This document shows positions 22,601 through 32,522 of a DNA stretch of 64,000 nt, one piece after another. How positions within the stretch are numbered: the first letter of the stretch is position 1; every line of letters begins with the position of its first letter. Both the position numbers and the translations under genes were made by a program. The notes beneath the pieces were generated by a model. The model was not told where the DNA came from, did no database searches, and worked only from the letters and a program-made list of their open reading frames with translations. The stretch is from contig JAGMUV010000008.1 of the NCBI GenBank assembly GCA_020744425.1, positions 1,302,001 to 1,366,000 of the forward strand, given 5' to 3'. The DNA comes from Dactylonectria macrodidyma. Its lineage: Eukaryota > Ascomycota > Sordariomycetes > Hypocreales > Nectriaceae.

Positions 22601-24490
22601 CTCTCGCAAGCTAGTCATTCACGGCATCAACAAGTCGCTTCGGCCAACTGACCCGACTCCCGATAATGTGCCCGAGAACAAATGCCGCGGATACCGAATG
22701 GTGGAGCAAAATATCAAGCAGTACAGCAACAGTCTCTGGCTCAAGTCTCGCCAAAGAGCGCAATGGCGGGACGATCAGCCCGTTGTGAACGCCGAGCTTT
22801 TGTCGCTTCGCCGCAACTTGCTGGATGAGTTTCAGGTTGACGAGGATATCAACAATAACTGCTTCATTATCCTGGAGCCTCTCCACGTGTCACCTGTAAG
22901 TATGAAGATCCACAGTCTAGAATGTACTGACAAGTGCAGCTCCCAATCGACTTTGTTTTTATGGCCATGACTTTCCCAGCCATCATCCATCGAATCGACT
23001 CTTCTCTCATCACACTCGATGCATGCTCCTCCCTCGACCTGGTCATCGAGCCTAGTCTTGCTCTTGAGGCCCTCACCAAAGACAGCGACAACACCGGCGA
23101 CCATGATGAAGAGCAAATCAACTTTCAGGCTGGCATGGGCAACAATTACGAGCGCCTGGAATTCCTCGGCGACTCTTTTCTCAAAATGGCCACGACAATC
23201 TCGTTGTTTACTCTCATCCCCAATAGCAACGAGTTTGAGTACCACGTTGAGCGAATGCTTCTAGTGTGTAACCAAAATCTCTTTAACCACGCCGTTGACC
23301 GCAAACTGCAAGAGTTTGTCCGCTCCAAGTCACTCGATCGAAGGACATGGCACCCGTATCTGAAGCTCAAGAAGGGTAAAGCACCAAAGACCGAACTGCG
23401 ACATAACCTCGCCGACAAGTCCATCGCCGACGTTTGCGAGGCTCTCATTGGAGCTGCGTACGTTAGTACAGAAGGCAATTTTGACATGGCTGTCAAAGCG
23501 GTCACGCAGATGGTCAAGAGCAAGAACCATAAGATGCAGGCATTTGATGAATACTACAAGGACTATAAAGTCCCATCGTGGCAGTCTGGACCAAGCACTG
23601 CAGCTCAACGCTTGGCCGTCCAGCAAGTGGCCGACAACTGCGGCTACACTTTTAACTCTGCGCCGCTGCTTCGGAGTGCCTTTATACATCCATCATATCC
23701 ATACGAAACCATTCCTAACTACCAGCGTCTCGAATTCCTGGGCGACGCCTTGCTGGACATGGCCATTGTCGACTACCTCTTCAAGCGTTATCCCGCAGCA
23801 GACCCTCAGTGGTTGACGGAACACAAGATGGCTATGGCTTCAAACCAGTTCCTAGGCTGCGTTTGCGTCAAGCTTAATCTCCACAAGCACTTGCTCGTCA
23901 CAACGGCGTCCCTCAGCGGCCAGATCAGCGGATACGTCGCAGAGCTCGAGCAGGCCGAGGAAGACGCCCAGAACGAAGCCAGCAAAGAGGGCACCGCCGT
24001 GCGCTGCAACTTTTGGCTCAGCGCCTCCCAGCCGCCCAAGGCGCTGCCAGACATTGTCGAGGCCTTTGTCGGCGCCATGTTTGTCGACTCGCAGTACAAT
24101 TACGCCGTGGTGATTGACTTTTTCCAACGCTTCATACAACCGTACTTTGAAGACATGGCTCTGTACGACACGTTTGCCAAGAAGCACCCCGTCACCTTCC
24201 TGGCGCGCAAGATGCAGACGGAGCTGTTTTGCACGCAGTGGCGCATCTGCACATCCAACGTCCCATGCGCCATCGACGAGGGCGTGCGCGCCTTGACCGA
24301 GAGCGACGTCGTTTGCGCGCTGATGATCCACGGTGATGTCTTTACCCACGCCACCGCGAGCAGCGGGCGCTACGCCAAGATCAGCGTCGCGAAGAAGGCC
24401 ATCGAGAAGCTTAAGGAGCTGGGCGACGGAGCCAAGGCTGCGATCAAGTGCGACTGCCAGGCTCCAGAGCCGATAGACGACGCGACCTAA
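19660..24490 (+). CDS. DCL1: Dicer-like protein 1 (RNA silencing ribonuclease)
   Basis: Four exons (19660-20176, 20220-21298, 21345-22895, 22940-24490) encode 1565 residues, the usual DCL1 length. Order of domains: acidic N-terminus with a run of Asp/Glu; helicase ATP-binding domain (REYQTELFERAK, Walker A VLDTGSGKT split by intron 1 at about 172, DEAH at about 282, GMTASP); helicase C domain (QSKGRARQANSRYIM); dimerisation/PAZ-like middle; RNase IIIa (ERLEFLGDSF about 1120, DVCEALIGAAYV); RNase IIIb (QRLEFLGDALLD about 1311, DIVEAFVGAMFVD); C-terminal dsRNA-binding domain. Both RNase III centres keep their acidic residues, so the enzyme should cut dsRNA into small RNAs. The helicase wording and the dsRBD point to DCL1, the paralogue needed for meiotic silencing in Neurospora, rather than DCL2; this choice rests on recalled family features. 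Confidence 0.92.
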
Positions 24491-24529
24491 CAATATGAGA
24501 CGGTAATCTAAATTGCCAGCCCATCAAAA

Positions 24530-24601
24530 GCCCGCTTGGCCGAGTGGTAAGGCGTCTCACTCGTAATGAGAAGATCGACGGTTCGATTCCGTCAGTGGGC
24601 A
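24530..24601 (+). tRNA. tRNA-Thr (anticodon CGU), intron-less
   Basis: A complete cloverleaf: acceptor strands gcccgct and agtgggc pair over seven positions (one G-U), the D arm is ggccgagtggtaaggc, the anticodon stem tctca/tgaga encloses the loop ctcgtaa with anticodon CGT, and the T arm is gacggttcgattccgtc, with discriminator A. There is no intron. It lies 39 bp downstream of the DCL1 stop. Confidence 0.93.
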
Positions 24602-25268
24602 CTCGCCCAGAAAGAGCCTCCCCTGAGGAACTTGCTTTTTTGGCGATTTGATCTTTTGCCCTTGCTTCTCTAATCACAGGGCTGCATTGGCGGGCTGCAA
24701 GGAGTGCCGGGTGAGCGTCATCCGAAACATTGCCACCGTTATGCAATTGACTCTCTTTTCTTTTCTTGCGTGGGGTTTTTGATGAGCTGGCAGATGGATG
24801 GTGGGTTTAGAGGCGTTGCCAAGTCACCCACCTGAAGCAATGGCGTTGTTCGGGACAAAGCAAGTTGAATCGACTAGTAGATCTGTGGCGTATAGCGGTG
24901 ACCGCAGGGCTGGATCTTGGGCAAAGCACACAATTAGAGGTCAGTCACCCGAGAGCCTTCAATCAAATACAGGGTGATAACGCGCCTGTATAGGCGTATT
25001 ATTGACCTAACATTGCTGAAATCCATGCAAACCCGATATGTCCCGTTGCCCCCCATCCGTCTCATTCATAACCAAGCTTGTGTACCAGGTCGCCCCGGAA
25101 ATATACAAAGGAAATGTGACTGATAGTCTGCCATCTAAACCCTAAAGTCAACAAGCATGTCCCTGCACAGCTCCCCTGCCTGCACGTCCAACACCCCAAC
25201 ACCCTGCTAAAGCCCGCCAAGGGGGGCGTCAGTTATGTCCCGACAAATGAAATCGTTGCTGAGTGTGT
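24602..25268. other. Intergenic, 667 bp
   Basis: Between the tRNA and the 3' end of the minus-strand disordered-protein gene. A T-rich run follows the tRNA (near 24634-24640 and 24748-24779) and could serve as its Pol III terminator. Nothing else identified. Confidence 0.4.
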
Positions 25269-27635
25269 TTAGTCTTCGGTATCGGCGGCGTGACCCGAAT
25301 CATTCTCTCGGCGTCGGTGCGCGGCAGTCTTTGGTCGACGACCGCGTAGCGACGTGACCGTGTCGGCCCTCTTGGGGCCCTTCTTTACTCGCGTCGTCGT
25401 CCGGATGTCCAATTCATCATCCTCGTCAAATTCGTACATGCTCCGCCTTCCGTGTGATCTGTCGTCGGCGCCAAAGCTAGCCGCCAACAGGGGCCCCGCG
25501 GTTCGAAGGAACTCGTGTTGCAGTTCTATAAAGGCATCCAAATCTCCACCAAGCTCGTGCCGCGATTCGAAGCTCTTGTGGGATCGCGATCGCGGGCGTG
25601 CTTGGATGGAGTGCGGCCTCGAAATGTTATGGCGCTTGTTCTGTCCTAGTCTAGGGCCGCTGATCGACATGGGTCTCGCTGACGTCGATTTGGACCTGGC
25701 GGCCGGGGCTTGTTGGCTTTGCATGGAGTCAAACAAGCCTGGCAGACCTCCCGAAGCTTCATATATACCTTCGTTGAAGAGGAGCGCTTCCTCTCCACCG
25801 GGACGGCCCTCATTTCCGACAAAGGAGTCGACATCGGAATCATCAGTGAATCCCGAAATATAATGGGTATCGCCAATCGGCTGTTGCTCAGGTTCTTCGA
25901 TACGAGGACCATCTTGCCTCTTCCGTGGTATGACCAGGGCATCGAGATCAAAGTCGTCCTCCGGGTTGGTATAGTAGCCCGGAGTGTGGTTCCCCGCGCT
26001 AGGCCCATTCGGAGTCAAGTCGTGGCCAAGTTTCTCGGAGAGTGCCCCCATGGAGGCGTCAATCGAGGTGCTGGGCGTGTGGTGACTCAGTGGCTGAGTA
26101 AAGGCGTTGCTGGAGTAGACTGATGAACTCGACGTCGGGGTAAGGCATGGCTGGGAATTGAGACCCAATGACGAGGTCCTAACGGGAATGTGTTCGCTAA
26201 TGTCATCCAGCCGCTGAGGTAAGATGGATGACCCGCCTAGAGAACCAGCTCGAGGACGAGAAACATCAAGCGACGATGAACTCGAAGGGCGCGAAAGGGC
26301 GAGCATAGGATCTCCTCTTCGGGACGGTGGTTGATAGTCATAACTCTCCGATCGAGATCGATTCCGGGTATGCCTAGGCCTTCCGGGGATGCCTGTCACT
26401 CTGTCAGCCTTCACTCGTGATATTAAAAAAGCATACATACTGGGAAACGGCGCTGGTTCACCAAAAGCTTCATCCACCAGGCTTTGCACCTCCAAGGTCC
26501 CGATTCCATGCGTCTCGGATCGCCCTCCACTCGTCCTCGGCCGAGAGCGGGGCAGCGGTGGTGGATACGACTCGTCATCGTGGAAATTAGACATGGACGG
26601 GTGCAGGCTCAAAGGTCTAGGCCTCGATCGTTCCGCTGAGCGAGCATTGAATGAATGAAACGACTTTCTCCGGTTCTCCCTCGAGTGTTCGTTGCTCGTG
26701 TTGTAACACAGCTCTGCACGTCTCTCGATGCGCCGACCGCGAGGATACTCGGGCTGCACCAAGTCGACGTGACGTAGCACATCAACCTCGTGGCACTCAG
26801 AAAACGAGTTCCAAGCGGAAATATCGGCGGTTTTGGTGAAAGATGCCGTGTCCCTTTTCATTTGTCGTGACCGAGCTGATCGTTCGCTGTTGGTGTATCC
26901 TACCTTGGGGATGAACGGGGCTGGCGCTGCCCAGTGGTCGAAAGAGCCAACGCTAGATCGATAGAAAGCTTGGACGGCCTGGCTACTCAAATCAGAGCTA
27001 TTGATGCCCATGTTCCGATCGGCAACATCCTCGCCAAACTCGCGCGCGCCGGCTGCTTCAACTCGGGATCGGAAATTGGATGGTTTGAACTCGCCCTGGG
27101 CGTCGAGAATGTCGATAAATCGGTTCGATCCAAGAGAGCTGCGACGACGGCGATGTTTCGGGGGGATAGGCGGGACGGGCGGAGTTAATTCTTCTTGGAT
27201 TGAATCGTTGTCTGGGCGAAGAATCATGACCGGGCTGGCGCGGCCCACAGATCTTGAACGAATGCTCAATCTTGGGCTGTATGGTGCAGAAGTCGGCCTC
27301 CCGATAGAGGAATCCCGAAATCGAGGGATCAAGGGAGATGGGGCTGCGAAATCCGGAAAAGTATCGCTACCGCTGGGGATAATGCTACCCAGTTGTGGTG
27401 TGCTTCGTTTCTTTGCTGCTTGTTGCAGCTTGTCGAGAACATTCGGTCCATTACCTGTGACTGGGTACGTCCCTACATTTACGTTAGCCTTGGAAGGCAC
27501 TTGGAGGTTATTCCATGGCGGACCTCGGACTGGTGGATGGGCGGCTGTTGTCGAGTCGTATGCCTGTGTTTTAATTAATCGTCCCGAGGCTCGATCGCCA
27601 GAGGATTTCCTGCTGAGGAAGCTGAGAAACCCCAT
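25269..27635 (-). CDS. Ser/Arg-rich, largely disordered fungal protein
   Basis: Two exons, 27635-26441 and 26392-25269 with a 48-nt intron between 26440 and 26393 (donor gtatgt, acceptor gacag). Because the intron length is a multiple of three, the unspliced frame stays open at 788 codons; splicing gives 772 residues. I do not recognise the protein. It is dominated by Ser, Arg and Pro, with RSRSVGR, RPRSRSHKSFES and HRRRRSSLGS stretches that look like kinase target sites, a proline motif PPVPPIPPKHRRRR that could bind SH3 domains, and an acidic C-terminus (YEFDEDDELD). No transmembrane helix. It may be a signalling or cytoskeletal scaffold, which is inference. The start MGFLSFLSRKSS is the first ATG of the long frame. 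Confidence 0.7.
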   Translation of the reverse strand: MGFLSFLSRKSSGDRASGRLIKTQAYDSTTAAHPPVRGPPWNNLQVPSKANVNVGTYPVTGNGPNVLDKLQQAAKKRSTPQLGSIIPSGSDTFPDFAAPSPLIPRFRDSSIGRPTSAPYSPRLSIRSRSVGRASPVMILRPDNDSIQEELTPPVPPIPPKHRRRRSSLGSNRFIDILDAQGEFKPSNFRSRVEAAGAREFGEDVADRNMGINSSDLSSQAVQAFYRSSVGSFDHWAAPAPFIPKVGYTNSERSARSRQMKRDTASFTKTADISAWNSFSECHEVDVLRHVDLVQPEYPRGRRIERRAELCYNTSNEHSRENRRKSFHSFNARSAERSRPRPLSLHPSMSNFHDDESYPPPLPRSRPRTSGGRSETHGIGTLEVQSLVDEAFGEPAPFPSMYAFLISRVKADRVTGIPGRPRHTRNRSRSESYDYQPPSRRGDPMLALSRPSSSSSLDVSRPRAGSLGGSSILPQRLDDISEHIPVRTSSLGLNSQPCLTPTSSSSVYSSNAFTQPLSHHTPSTSIDASMGALSEKLGHDLTPNGPSAGNHTPGYYTNPEDDFDLDALVIPRKRQDGPRIEEPEQQPIGDTHYISGFTDDSDVDSFVGNEGRPGGEEALLFNEGIYEASGGLPGLFDSMQSQQAPAARSKSTSARPMSISGPRLGQNKRHNISRPHSIQARPRSRSHKSFESRHELGGDLDAFIELQHEFLRTAGPLLAASFGADDRSHGRRSMYEFDEDDELDIRTTTRVKKGPKRADTVTSLRGRRPKTAAHRRRENDSGHAADTED

Positions 27636-30293
27636 GACGGCGACTTGTGCGACTGGCGGTTGGAAGTGTAAATAGTGGGCGCTTTACTGCAGTGCGTCAG
27701 TAACAGATTCACGAGATGGCAGTCGAAGGCCTCATGGACCTGCCGTGAGCGAGTGAGGTGCCCACACGAATAATGAGGCGGCAGACTCCGGTAAAAAGCA
27801 AATGGGCGTGTCCCGCCTTTAGTAGACCCAAGGAAACGGCGTCGAGGCTTCGGTGACGATGGAGGCCACGCTAAAGATGTGGGCACAGACAGTACCTCGT
27901 AGACGTGTTGGACCGAACCCCCTGGGTTGAGTCGGGCAGCCGCTAGAGAAGCAGTGGCTGTAAAGTGGTTAGCTGAAGATCGCGATCCACGGCCTTTTCC
28001 CTTGGATCACAGCATGCATCATGCGGAGAGGGTCTCTCGCGCGTCGGACACCAACTCTACAGCCAGCGAGCTCAGAGCCAACTCGAGCTGTTTGGGCGTG
28101 AATGGCTCAAGAAGGAGGATGTGGCTGAACGGAACGTACATGGACAGGCCGATAGCACGATTCCAGGACGATGGTACTATAGACTACAGGGTCCACAAGG
28201 GAATAGGAGTCAAGGATGAGTTGCAGTAGCGCAGCGAAGGTCCGAGAGGACTAGCCAGAAGCCCTGAGAATGTGACGATGGATTGCGACAGCGACGGCGA
28301 CTGCAACGGCGACTACGACGACGCGAGCGAAACAAGTCTGTCTGTGACTGTGTCGGCGGATAATCATTCGGTGCCTGTTTGGATCTGGATCAGTCTTGGC
28401 GTCGATACAAACGCCATTGGTTATGTCTGACGCCACATCAAACACGGCCGGCAGCATGTTCCACGAGACGTCGTCTCTTTCACAACTGATCATCCCTCTT
28501 GGAACTCCATCTGCAGGCTGTCTGTCGGATGCGCAGGGGGAAGGGGGGCGGGAGGGTAAAGGTTGCGGGAGAGTGGCCGATCAAAGACGCAATCCCGGGT
28601 TCAAGGGGTGGGTGTTTGACTCGCAGCAACCAGGATGAGCTAGAACGGGGCTGTGGGCTTGGAGTCTTGGATCGAAGGCCACAATGGCCATAATGCTGGG
28701 CTGTCCACATGCTGGGCCCATTGACGAACGGAGCTGATGCAGGGATCAGGGGCTTACCTCAAGGAGGGGGCTGTCAGGGCCGCCAGGGGAATGACGCTGA
28801 CAGAAGTGGACTTGACAGAACTCCGACTGACACTAGCGGCTGTCCGGTCCAAGGCCATCCAATGCTCTGCAGCTTGCTAATCGACCGCTGAAGAAACTAG
28901 AGGGTCGGATGAGTGCCGGACTTTGGAGGCTTTCGAAAGAAACAAGTGAAGATGGCAGGCTTCCATCCATCAACACCCAACGTCGAGGCAGGCCCTTGTT
29001 AATAAGGTGCCTCCTCTGGAATTTGCATGGCCCCGGGCAGTCGCTGAGGCCACCTGACACTGTGACCGATTCCGGTCAGACCTCTGCGTCGAGACAAACC
29101 CTGGTGACGAGTCATGTCTGGACTCCACGTGGGAGGACATGGAGATGACCCAATCGAAGCCAGCATCCGGGGTGTAACATTCAACATTGGCATCTGTGCC
29201 ACCATCTCGGGGCGCCCAAGGCGTCGTCAAAGTTTGTCCTTGGAATCGTTGACATTGCACGGCTTGGTTTGGCGTTGCACAGTCGCCGTCTAATTGTGCT
29301 CAACTTGGCCACAGCATCAAATAAACCATCCAGGGCGAAATTGGTGAACAAACCCAGTCCATGATTTTTAGCGAGTCGCGACCTAGTGCGTTAGCAGCAG
29401 CCAGACACTTCCGAGACAACCGGAAAGAACGACGACATCTGCAAGACATTCAACACGAGCCCATGGTGATTCTTGTCCCCGTCTTGGTTGATTAGCTGTG
29501 GGGTCGAGATGCGACCGGCTCAATCCAATCCCATTCGAGGTTTGGCGGCCGAGCCCCGTGGCTTGCATAGTGTCGAGTCTGGGTTGCGAATTTAATTTCG
29601 AGGAATGAACCGTACCGTCATTGTTGCGTGTTTTAGGTTACTGCCTTTGGGATTGTTCCCTTTGTGCTAGGCCGATCTGTCATTATTGGCTTTTGGCGCA
29701 TTGGCCCGGCTGAACTTCTAGGTACGCTTGTCCGGCGGCGGCTGTCTTTGTTAATTCCGCATCACGGTCACGAGAATTGAGCGTGGTGAGGAGGACGCAG
29801 CCGGATTCTTGTGCTTCGCATCTAGTGCGGTGAGCTACTCTGAAGGGTGGAGATTGATGATTTCTTGCGTACAGTCCGGCGGGCTTGGCTGGTGAGTGAA
29901 GCAAGACCGTTAGACCAAAGAGAGCCGAGCATCAACGACTTGGGATTGTCAAGCTAAATTAGATACTCTCGTGGTTCGACGATCTATTGTTCTCGACGAA
30001 TGCGGATGACAAGTCGTTGAACCCAGATCATCATCAGGCACGTGCCGAGTCTATCCGATTCGACCCAGTCTAAGTAAGAGTCGATCACCATCAACTGAGG
30101 CAGGCGGCATTCCCAACCCGGATTAGGCAAGAGTCAATCTCAATCTCCATGTCAGGAAACACCAGGCAAAACCTACTCCAAGGTAACATTCCAGGTTTCT
30201 TCAACGACAAGGATACCTAATAAGAACCGCCATTATTACCATTATTACCTACCCTGGTAACCCTACCAATCTATTCCAACAAGTGTGACCATC
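27636..30293. other. Gene-poor stretch, 2.66 kb
   Basis: No open frame here exceeds about 105 codons and none shows family features or paired splice sites. Local features: a run of imperfect cgacgg/cgactg triplets at about 28280-28330 and two copies of cattattac near 30231-30249. It lies between two divergently oriented genes, so it is at least a long shared promoter region. A long non-coding RNA is possible but unsupported. Confidence 0.4.
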
Positions 30294-30721
30294 ATGGCTT
30301 CGGGTTTCATCCTCTACTTCCACTTCCCCGTCAGTGAAACATCAACAACTGAGCCGCCGTCCCAGATTGTCGACGACGTTCCCGAGACCACCGAGATGAA
30401 TGTCTCAACCCGCGACTCTATCGGTACGCCGACCGCAACCAAGACCTAGGATTCTTTGCAAGACGAGCGGCCCGAAACAGACCCCAGATGGACGGCACCG
30501 GCCAAGATCGATGTCGTGCTCCGCAAGCGACCCAGCAATGACGCGGGCCGAGCGACGGCACACACGCCGACGGGTAAGTTTGGGCACGCAGGAATGGAGT
30601 TGTGCTTCTGTAAGGTTTTCGAGGCTGATTTTGTTTCCGTAAAGGCAGCGACCGCGAGGCGATCGACCCCCACAAGGCTGATATTGTCCAAGCGACCGAA
30701 GGGGTTGGAGGGAGAATGTAA
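30294..30721 (+). CDS. Small three-exon gene, 99 residues, unknown function
   Basis: Exons 30294-30423, 30481-30573 and 30645-30721 join in frame. The protein starts MASGFILYFHFPVSE, is hydrophilic and probably disordered, and ends VQATEGVGGRM. The first intron (57 nt, donor gtacgc, acceptor aacag) removes an in-frame TAG at 30447-30449; if it is not spliced the product is only 51 residues. The second intron (71 nt) has a good gtaagt donor and acceptor aaag. I do not recognise it. The matched frames in all three pieces argue it is real, though the small size leaves doubt. Confidence 0.5.
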
Positions 30722-31166
30722 CCATGTGGCTGCAGCCAAACATGGATGGCTGGGGTCATGACAACAGAGGTTGATGGAGGTTTCGATGGATGGATGGACA
30801 AGCTACAGCCCACACATGCGCCATGGCTACAGAGTGCGAAGCCATCATGAGATTGCTTGTTTGTCTACCCGGTGGCAAAACCTACTAGAACATGATTATC
30901 GCTCAAACAATTACAACTGGTATTATTCACTTCATTTCCATTAACGCGTTGTCGTGATGAAACCCGTCAATGAGAAACCTGGTGCCCAGGCTGCAGGGAG
31001 CGACGTCATATCAACCCCGCCAAAAGGCGCAGGGATTCCATTTCCCCCGCCAAACCCTCCCTCTTCCATCCCAGGCAGCTCTTGCAATTAGAATAAACCT
31101 CCCATCGACAATTAAGTTGTTCCAGAATCTACTCCCTGTACAATACTCCAACACACCCTGCCCATC
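30722..31166. other. Intergenic, 445 bp
   Basis: 3' flank of the small gene and promoter of the UCH gene. The sequence just before the UCH start is C-rich on this strand, as is common in fungal leaders. Nothing further seen. Confidence 0.45.
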
Positions 31167-31963
31167 ATGTCGACACTCACAAATCCCGACGTCCCCAAGG
31201 GCCGACCCGCCTTCATCCCGCTAGAAGCGAACCCAGAGCTCATGACCACCCTAATCCACAAGCTAGGCGTCAGCGAGGCCCTCCAGATCCACGACGTCTA
31301 CTCCCTCACCGATCCCGACCTGCTCGCCTTTATCCCTCGACCTGCCCTCGCCCTCCTGCTCGTCTTCCCCGTCAGCGCCACCTATGAGAGCCACCGCATG
31401 GCCGAAGATGGCCAGACCGAGCCGTACAGAGGAAAAGGTGAAGGAGAGCCGGTCATCTGGTGGCGACAGACTATCCGCAATGCTTGCGGTTTGATGGGGA
31501 TTTTGCACGCCGTCAGCAATGGCCCTGCAAGGAGCTTCATCCGTACGTTGTCGTACAATACTTATCCCGCTACCCGCTAACTATTTCTACAGAGGAAGGC
31601 TCTACAATCGACGACATCATTAAGAAAAGCATCCCTCTCACCGGCACCGAACGATCCAAAGTCCTCGAAGAGAGCCACGGCCTCGCCACCGCACACTTCG
31701 AAGCTGCCTCGGTCGGCGATACCCCCGCGCCCGCTGCCACTGACGACATCGATCTACACTACGTTTGCTTCGTCAAGGGAAACGACGGCGCCCTGTGGGA
31801 GCTGGATGGTCGGCGTCAGGGTCCGCTTCGACGAGGAGATTTAAACGACGACGAGGATGTGTTGAGCGAAAAGGGATTGAATCTTGGTGTGCTAAAGTTC
31901 TTGGAGAGAGAGGGCGGCGACTTGAGGTTCAGTGCGGTGGCTCTGGCTGGAACTGTGGATTAA
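31167..31963 (+). CDS. Ubiquitin carboxyl-terminal hydrolase, UCH (C12) family
   Basis: Exons 31167-31542 and 31593-31963 encode 248 residues, the usual size of UCH-L3/Yuh1 enzymes. These cysteine proteases release small adducts from the C-terminus of ubiquitin or of Nedd8 precursors. The catalytic set is visible: oxyanion Gln and nucleophile Cys in RQTIRNACGLMGILHA (about residues 97-112), His in LHYVCFVK and Asp in ELDGRRQGP. The N-terminal part (FIPLEANPELMTTLIHKLGV) matches the ubiquitin-binding strand region of the family. Intron 1 interrupts the codon for Gln at FIQEGST. It is soluble, cytoplasmic or nuclear. Confidence 0.93.
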
Positions 31964-32522
31964 GGGCATGTCAGACGAATCATCCGGCCCACTAAAAGCA
32001 ATGATGTATGAAGCTATGAGAATTTTGTCACAGAACGTCTTGGTCAAGATGCTTGTCATGTCAGATATGCGAAAGCCCATCCCCTGCGTTATCCAACCAA
32101 GACCACAGGGCGGCAGAACCGTTCTCTAGATATTATTTAGCGTTGTAGATGTTCGTCATGCGCTACCCACTTTCTTTGAGTTGGGCTATGTTCAGCTTAC
32201 GGCTCGATCAACACGAATCCATGCTTAGATGTTGCATGGCATAATTGTTCATCGCCAAAGGCTACGTTTCATCAAGTCCTACCCGGCTCACTATCATCAA
32301 TCTCGTCCTTCAGCCGCTTCTTAGGCGACATTGCACGAATGGAGCGTGGCAGGACAAGCCAAAATGCAGGCATACAAGCCACATTTCTATTCAGCTCCCC
32401 CACTTGGTTGAGGCAGCAGGTTAAACTTCAATTATATATCCACCTCCATCCTTTCTTTCTACTGCGACGCAATTTCCCCTAGCTACGATCCTTGGCAAAG
32501 AGATATTTACAATTGAGAAAAC
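31964..32522. other. Intergenic, 559 bp
   Basis: 3' flank of the UCH gene and promoter of the Arf-like fusion gene. No coding or RNA signal recognised. Confidence 0.45.

Noticed and set aside
27600..27635. N-myristoylation of the MGFLSFLS protein at 25269-27635
   Set aside because: The residue after Gly is Phe, which the usual consensus excludes, so I did not call it.
28251..28493. Valine/alanine-rich minus ORF (VVVVAVAVAVAVAIH type) as a membrane peptide
   Set aside because: It is the translation of a local triplet-repeat stretch near 28280-28330, with no other gene signal.
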